From positions 111,713,501 through 111,777,500 of the forward strand of contig CM059585.1 of assembly GCA_030407085.1 (NCBI GenBank): a stretch of DNA of 64,000 nucleotides, in the 5' to 3' direction. Source of the DNA: Trichopria drosophilae. Its lineage: Eukaryota; Arthropoda; Insecta; Hymenoptera; Diapriidae. The position numbers were made by a program, and so were the translations under genes. Below the pieces are notes generated by a model. That model saw only the letters and a list, made by a program, of their open reading frames with translations, was not told the DNA's origin and ran no database searches. Positions 58,190 through 64,000 of the stretch are shown here, in pieces. The first letter of the stretch is position 1. Each line of letters begins with the position of its first letter.

Positions 58190-59415
58190 CCTTGGATCAT
58201 GACCGCGTCCATCGATTAATCTTTGTTATATCCCGCGAAATGTGGTGGACCCATATGGTCGTTAGAGGCTGGATGTTTATATCGTAATCAATTGGAAATT
58301 CAATTCTGATTCTCAGTAAATAGAATCATAATTGCAGAAGATGTTTATTGGCAACAGAAAAATAAATCAATATTTTTATATTCCAATCTCTTATTGGTTC
58401 AAGGGAACACATGCGAATTAAGTAATCAAACAGATTAATTTAAGTAATAATCGAAGGTGTATAATTTTGTAACTTTATGTACATGGATAGTGCTATTACG
58501 CTAAGGAACTATGAATATCTTATCAAATATAATAATAATAGCGTATCAAATATAAATAAATAATCCAATTAAGCTGAAGTACAGAACTGCAAACCATATA
58601 TTTCGTTTATTTTGCAGATAGACCAATACGTAATGGTGACACATTTGACGAATTGTAGAGCTCAGGCAACAGTCAACTCATTTTTAATTTGACTGTACGA
58701 AGAAAATCAATTTTTCGGTTTTCCGGGTAACAAATAGTCAAGCTAGTGTTTTCAAAGCCATTTTTGTGAGTGATTCTTGCTCCGAACATGTAAAATTTAC
58801 AAGCTAATTTTTTCTTATTAATTTTGACGCAAAACTTCATTACCGCACTCAAATTTCCTTTTTTTAACTCCGTGCGAAGTACTTCGTACACTCAAAACAG
58901 TGCGCGAAAAATTTCTCTCACGTAGTAAAAAAAAATAGAATATGATACACGTGCGCCGTAGGTGATTTGCGCAAGAGTGTAACGAGTTCGCGCACTTGTA
59001 TCGTAATATACTATTACCGCACGCTAAATTATAAGATCAGTGTGGGAAAGTGGCAATACGTGTGCAAAATCGAACTTTGCGCACTATAATAGGAAAAATA
59101 ATAAAAGTCATCGGTTAACAGATTATGTATGGTCGAGTAGGATAATAACAATACATAGCATAACATTATTATCAGCGCTCTGACAAATTATGCTTAATTC
59201 AGGTTCTGGAGTAAGCTCATATGCTCAAAAACAGTATCGTAATCACTTCTCTAAATAATTGAGCTTTAGCTTTCAACTTCATTATCACTAACGTATTTAT
59301 GCAAGTCTGCTAAGAAATGAACAAAATATTGTTACAAATATATTCAGATTTATATTTATCATTACATTAATAGACTTTTCATGTTTCATACTTTGTTTAA
59401 TTATTACCAGAACTC
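58190..59415. other. Intergenic stretch with one MITE-like copy
   Basis: No exon is supported. 58890-59020 contains the TTGCATAATATACT-type family in divergent form (GCGCACTTGTATCGTAATAT). Confidence 0.4.
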
Positions 59416-59469
59416 TCAGTAGGGGAGAGTCTGGTAAGAGACAAATAAATTATTATTGTTAAAAAATAC

Positions 59470-59714
59470 CTGGAATAATTGGCTGGTGGATACATTGGTA
59501 AACCGGCTGGCTACTTCCCGCGGACGTTGTGCCGGGGTATTGTCTTCCTCCTCGTCTTTTATGCTGATTTGTCGTGGAGAGACCCATCGCATATTTTGGT
59601 ACAAATCGACGGAAAATTTTTGCAAGGCGCGTTCGGCGAATCCATATGACTACCAAACAGCTGGGTGTCGGTCCGCCATATTACTTATATTTTTTCTTGG
59701 TTTTGTGACGTCAC
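59470..59714 (-). CDS. Candidate first exon of an unrecognised gene
   Basis: A GC-richer block on the minus strand. A CRE palindrome TGACGTCA (59706-59713) is followed by ATGGCGG at 59679, which opens only a nine-codon frame. A longer frame with Met at 59625 or 59590 then reads MRWVSPRQISIKDEEEDNTP and VASRFTNVSTSQLFQ up to a donor-like CAG|GTATTT at 59470. Another frame (MGLSTTNQHKRRGGRQYPGT) is also open, so the true frame is uncertain. No downstream exon is identified. Confidence 0.25.
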
Positions 59715-59735
59715 TGAAACATGTTATTTAAAGTT

Positions 59736-59990
59736 CTAGCTCCACAAAGACCTGTTTATACGTTTCATGAAGTTACCAAAAAATTGCCATTGCAATCTGT
59801 GGAAAATCGAGGACGTAGTGTACCGAATAAAATTCGGGTTAACAGAAATCGATTGTAATATTCAGCTACTTTTTTACAAAATTTGGCGATATTTTTCGAA
59901 ATTTCGGCTGCACAAAGACCTCTTTATAAGTCACATGGAGTTGTAAAAAAATTGTTGTTTCATCGCAATCAGTGGAAAATTACAAAGACA
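59736..59990 (+). repeat. Two-unit direct repeat, about 170 bp
   Basis: CACAAAGACCTGTTTATA at 59743 and CACAAAGACCTCTTTATAAG at 59910 start two units sharing the following roughly 80 bases in diverged form (TGTGGAAAAT versus AGTGGAAAAT). Confidence 0.6.
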
Positions 59991-60009
59991 AAAAGCTACG
60001 AATAAACGT

Positions 60010-60190
60010 AATTGGGGCTAATGTTTTTTAGTAATGAACTGATGGATCTGCGCCAAAATCTAGTTAGATCTAAGTTATGCCAAAACACGTATTTAAACAA
60101 AAATTGATGTCGATACGCTTGTCCGTACGTGAGATATCGCGAGACAAAACAACGGGACATATACGGACGTACGAAACATCGAAGTAATTT
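60010..60190 (-). repeat. Dispersed repeat family, fragment
   Basis: On the plus strand ATTGGGGCTAATGTTTTTTA to GTCCGTACGTGAGATATCGC is the complement of the middle part of the copies at 33312 and 61916. Both ends are missing. Confidence 0.7.
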
Positions 60191-61189
60191 CGACGTTAAT
60201 TTTAACGTTATATCGTGCTTAATTTAATTAGCTGAAAACTGACACAATCTGCATATTCATTTCCTTTCCTTTATATTCTGACGAAAGCTTTAGTATTACG
60301 TTGCTATACCATGACACGAGTATATATAACGGTGTAACTATACAGTCAGGCTTGTCAAGTTCAAAGAAGAAAAGGAGTATTGATTTAGTCAGAATTAAGT
60401 CGAAACAGGTAAAAATTACCTAAATATTACAAATTTTCTCCTAAGTACAGGTCGATTTTACCAAATTCAGACAACGACCTATCGGGAAAAATACCCTGCA
60501 TTACCAAATTTCGATGAAGAAATTACTTCTACTTTTGTGTCCCCTCTTTACGTAATTCGACTTTTATTTTAGGTAAATAAGACGTGGTCGAGAAAATTTC
60601 TCGTCCTGATGGAAGGTCGAAAAGAGGTAATTTCCCCCTATTTTGCTGCTTAGCGACATTAGGGACATTAAATTAGTTTAAAGGGGTTCAAAATTGGAAA
60701 CATTTATTTCCGAGTTTTCTCTGCTTTTCTGAGTTTATTATGCTAATAACATTTTAACAGCGATCACATGAAGCATTTATTTATTACCTGATGTCTGGAA
60801 TTAAGTAAGAAAATTTACTGAAAGTAAGATGTGTTTCCATTCTTTGAAATTTTGAACCCTCCCACTGCATTTTCCACAGCTCGCGGTTATGCTACCCGGG
60901 TGTGGCTATCGTATTTCTGACCGCAAAATCATCATCAAGTAATAAATTCAAAAAGATCAAATATTTACAGAACGCATCCTGTTGTCGACATGTTGCACAT
61001 GAAATATTCTAACGAAAAGAAATAAATAACCTTGTGCCGAATGCAGTAATTTCTTCACTTTCTTTTGAATCAAACAACTGCCAATTTTAACAATTAATTC
61101 AATTAAAATTAACTTATTATCAACAAACAGTAGGATTCTTGCGGAAGATACCATTATTATAATTCTAATAAGTAATATGATCAATAGTA
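60191..61189. other. Stretch without a recognised gene
   Basis: No exon or repeat structure was recognised. Confidence 0.4.
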
Positions 61190-61199
61190 ATAATTACTT

Positions 61200-61435
61200 T
61201 GGAAACGGAAAAGTTGTCTGAATGAAAAATTGTCCTCCCGTATAATTGTCGGAAAAGGAAAGTGCCCGAAAAAGTAAAAGTGACCGCGGAAAAAATGTCC
61301 GAATGTATCCGGTAGGAAAGGAAGAAGGGTGAGGAAAGGTGGAAAGTGGTTCAAAAGAAAAATTGTCTGCCCGTATAAATGTCCGCCGGAAAAGATGTCC
61401 GAATACAGCAGGTAGGAATGAGAAGAAAGGAGGGA
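61200..61435 (+). repeat. Purine-rich GTCCGAATR/GTCYGCCCGTATAA repeat
   Basis: AAAAATTGTCCTCCCGTATAA (61225) and AAAAATTGTCTGCCCGTATAA (61359) start two units of about 135 bases, each with ATGTCCGAAT and a GTAGGAA word. Open frames on both strands here reflect base bias. Confidence 0.55.
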
Positions 61436-61524
61436 TAAAGAAAAACTTAGCTCCGCCTCTTCTGAGTTTTTCAAAGAAGCCGCCCGAATTATCGATGGCA
61501 CCCACTGATCTCTATTATACTTTA

Positions 61525-61810
61525 TAGGTATCATCACCTACAATGTCCTCACAAGGATACCCAAATATCTCTATGATCGTTATCAGTGGCGTAATGAAAG
61601 CACAAGTCGAATATTAAGACCGTGCTCCACTACTGAACTTCGTGTGCAGCCTCATCAGCATGAGTCATTTGCGCGCTCTTTCATCATCACATCAACCCGA
61701 CTCTGGAATGCAACCAACATCCGCTCGAGTACCGATGTTACGACGTTTAAGGGTAAACTTCGACTTTTCCTGTTCTCCAACTCATCGTTCGATATTACTC
61801 CTATGCCATA
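61525..61810 (+). pseudogene. LINE ORF2 C-terminus fragment
   Basis: An open frame without a start, ending in TAA at 61808-61810. The segment HESFARSFIITSTRLWNATN, then a FKGKLRLFLFS end, matches the extreme C-terminus of insect LINE ORF2 proteins (the S-x-x-x-x-x-T-R-L-W-N motif, as at 38300 in this window). 5'-truncated; different subfamily from 36905. Confidence 0.75.
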
Positions 61811-61915
61811 ACACTCTTCTACCACATTATGCGCTTTTACTGCTAGCAATAACCACTTGCTGTATTCACCGCGGCGATCTCAGAATGTATATGTACACTG
61901 ACTACTCAATGTGTT

Positions 61916-62600
61916 ATTACTTCGACCCAGACCTTAGGTCTGAACGAAGTATTGAATTTGGTCAATTCGGGCATGAAAATGACCGTATAGTTTTTCATCA
62001 AATGTCGACGTTTCAGACCCTAAGGAGCACAAATCAACAATAAAAAAATTTGTGTCCGTGATCTTGTACGTACGTAGGTCTCGCTTTTTTGTCTCGTGAT
62101 AACTCGCGGACGGATAAGCGTAATGACACAATTTTTTTTTAAAATACGTGTCTAGGTATAACTTAGATCTTATTAGATTTTGGCGCAGATGCATCCGTCC
62201 ATTAGTAAAAAACATTAGCCCCAATTAAGTTTCTTCGTAGTTTTTTGCATTTATTTTGAAAAATACACATTTTATTAAAAAATGTTTCAAACAAAAAAAC
62301 ATAGAGCATGAAATTCTCTATAAAAAAGGTTATAATATACATTTTCTTGCTAAAGTCAACGATAATGCCATAAAAACTGGTTTAAAATGCTTATGACTAT
62401 TGTCTGAAAAAGTATTGAATTTGGTCACCTCGGCAAAAAAATTACCCTATAGTTTTTCATCAAATTTCGACGTTTCTATCCGCCCCCCCCCCCCCAATCA
62501 GGGGTAGTCTTCGCCAGCCCCTCGGGCGCGGTGACCACCAACGGGCGCATAAGTTTTTTTACGCCCACGATACGAAAATAACTATTTAGATATATCTAAA
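61916..62600 (+). repeat. Dispersed repeat family, copy 3
   Basis: Starts ATTACTTCGACCCAGACC, shares the same blocks as copies 1 and 2 and stops near ATATATCTAAACATGACACG. It is not followed by a hAT pseudogene. A C12 run lies at 62482. Confidence 0.85.
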
Positions 62601-62604
62601 CATG

Positions 62605-63510
62605 ACACGCTGAGAATAAAAATGGGTCAAAAATATAACGCGGGCAAAAGTGAATTAACTTTTTTAACGCGGAAAAATGAATTAAATAATCTCCGCGAGC
62701 AAAAATGACTTACATAATATTCAGGGCAAAAATGGATTAAAATTATAATTCACTTTTGCTCTTATGGAATATTTAACCCACCTTTGCTCGCATCATAAAA
62801 AGTAAACCATTTTTACCCGTTAGCTGAAATTAACTCACTTTTGCCAATTTCCAAAAGTTAACCCGTTTTTGTATTAATTCGAATAATATCTACACAAAGT
62901 GACTTACGAGTATAATCATGTGTAAACATGATTCTATTTATTTAGGAATGTTGTTAAAATATGACATTGTTATAATTGAAATCGAAAAACAACTCAATTA
63001 TGAAAATAATAAAGTTTTATTTATTTCTTACTATGATTTTTCCAGTCGAGATAGCGATAACGAATAATGTAGCATATTATTTTTGTACTTCATCATTTTT
63101 TGTTTAAGAACGCATTTATGTACTTTATAAAATATATCTATATAATTAAACAGGTTTTGTGATTTATTCAATTATTACCGATTAATTAAACTCGTAAACT
63201 TAGAAAGTTTGAATCTTTTGAGACTAGCTTGCGAAGCTTAGCAATGAGAAAGGCCATATTATAAGGATGACCTTAACTCAAAGTAATTGCAAAGTTGATG
63301 ACAATTGACAATATAAGGTGATATATTAAAACGATTATTAAGCGCGACCGTTCAAGGTCAATAATATAAAATAATAGCGCGAGTAAAAACGAATTATAAT
63401 TTCAGCGCCAGCAAAAATGATATACATTTTTAATTCGGTTTTGCCCAAAAGAATATTTTATAAATGTAATTTTTATCTTCATAATATTTTTACACATTTT
63501 TGCTCGTAGC
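62605..63510. repeat. GCAAAAATGA repeats in opposite orientations
   Basis: GCAAAAATGACTTA-like words (62635, 62700, 62730) on the plus strand change to the complement (TTCACTTTTGCTC, CCACCTTTGCTCGC, CTCACTTTTGCC) from 62745 to 62880. A second set lies at 63375-63505 (GCAAAAATGATATAC, then TTTTTGCTCG). The spacing of roughly 30 bases and the inverted halves recall a foldback element with repeat arms; 62890-63370 is unique AT-rich DNA. Confidence 0.55.
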
Positions 63511-64000
63511 GTCTAATAAAATGTGACGCAACAGAAAATTCTGCTAACATCATAACAAAAAACAAAAAACAGGTCATCGTTTTCAGCACCAAAAAACAGT
63601 TCGGATATGATACTCTGCTTATAGATTTTAATAATCTCAATTAGTTAAATGAAGAATTTCTAAGTCAAATATAATTATTTTATCTATTTTGTCTGTAATA
63701 AAAAGTCTAAAAATACAAAAATTTTTAGAAAAGCTAATTGGATGAATGTATAAAGACGAAAATCGTTAAAAGTGTGACATAAATTCAGTTACGAATTTCT
63801 TTACATTATTATTGTTTACATTATGGACTATAAACAAACCAGAGCTAATTATAGTATACATTATTTGCATTATTAAAGCATAGCGAATTTCTATTAATAA
63901 AATATAAAATTTTACAAATTATGTGATGTTGTTTTTGACTTTATTCCATAATTAATGCATAATTGCTTTTTATACAAATATTTTTAAAAGTCCATTTTTG
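63511..64000. other. AT-rich end of window, nothing recognised
   Basis: No coding or structural signal is supported. Confidence 0.4.

Noticed and set aside
61181..61537. Overlapping Ser/Phe-rich frames of 118 and 103 codons (minus)
   Set aside because: Purine-rich repeat sequence gives long frames on the complement; unit structure is visible in the DNA.

Overview
This is AT-rich eukaryotic genomic DNA, most likely from an insect. Supporting signs are GT-AG introns, one multi-exon housekeeping gene (symplekin), a gene resembling insect Distal antenna, and several transposon classes. No bacterial or organellar genes, operons, rRNA genes or CRISPR arrays were seen. The order cannot be fixed from this window; a repeat-rich hymenopteran-type genome is a guess.

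Host genes are sparse. (1) Symplekin, plus strand, 22.9-27.1 kb: four exons carry the N-terminal third of the protein, then a one-base frameshift and early stop. (2) A 278-residue psq-type helix-turn-helix protein of Distal antenna type, minus strand, 57.3-58.15 kb, with a TATA box and a poly(A) signal. (3) An unrecognised small two-exon gene in a broken tandem array at 40.2-42.4 kb. (4) A weak candidate first exon at 59.5-59.7 kb.

The rest is transposon strata. From 0.2 to 8.8 kb insertions are nested: a decayed LINE (minus strand) holds a palindromic element with ~1.4 kb arms, one arm holds a 4.5 kb Tigger/pogo transposon, and the Tigger holds three MITEs, one of which splits its transposase ORF. 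Two more pogo-class transposase pseudogenes lie at 11.4-12.3 and 44.9-46.1 kb. Foldback or MITE-like elements recur at 12.7, 14.9, 16, 19.3, 21.7, 28.2, 36.1, 42.9, 43.5, 47.0 and 52.6 kb. A Penelope-like element with a GIY-YIG endonuclease and ~0.56 kb inverted ends lies at 29.4-31.4 kb. A solo LTR with a 5-bp target duplication lies at 32.69-33.13 kb. A block holding a dispersed repeat plus a hAT transposase pseudogene occurs twice, 20.7 kb apart (33.3-36.2 and 54.1-56.75 kb). LINE remnants lie at 36.9-38.7 and 61.5-61.8 kb.

Simple and tandem repeats include a pure 16-bp (C15A) array at 15.3-15.8 kb, a (CT)n tract at 29.2-29.4 kb, a 50-bp array that flips orientation at 44.0-44.6 kb, a 12-bp ACGTC array near 50.3 kb and a 92-bp repeat at 21.9-22.2 kb. 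The expressed host functions suggested are mRNA 3'-end processing (symplekin) and transcriptional regulation (Distal antenna-like); everything else looks like mobile DNA or its debris.
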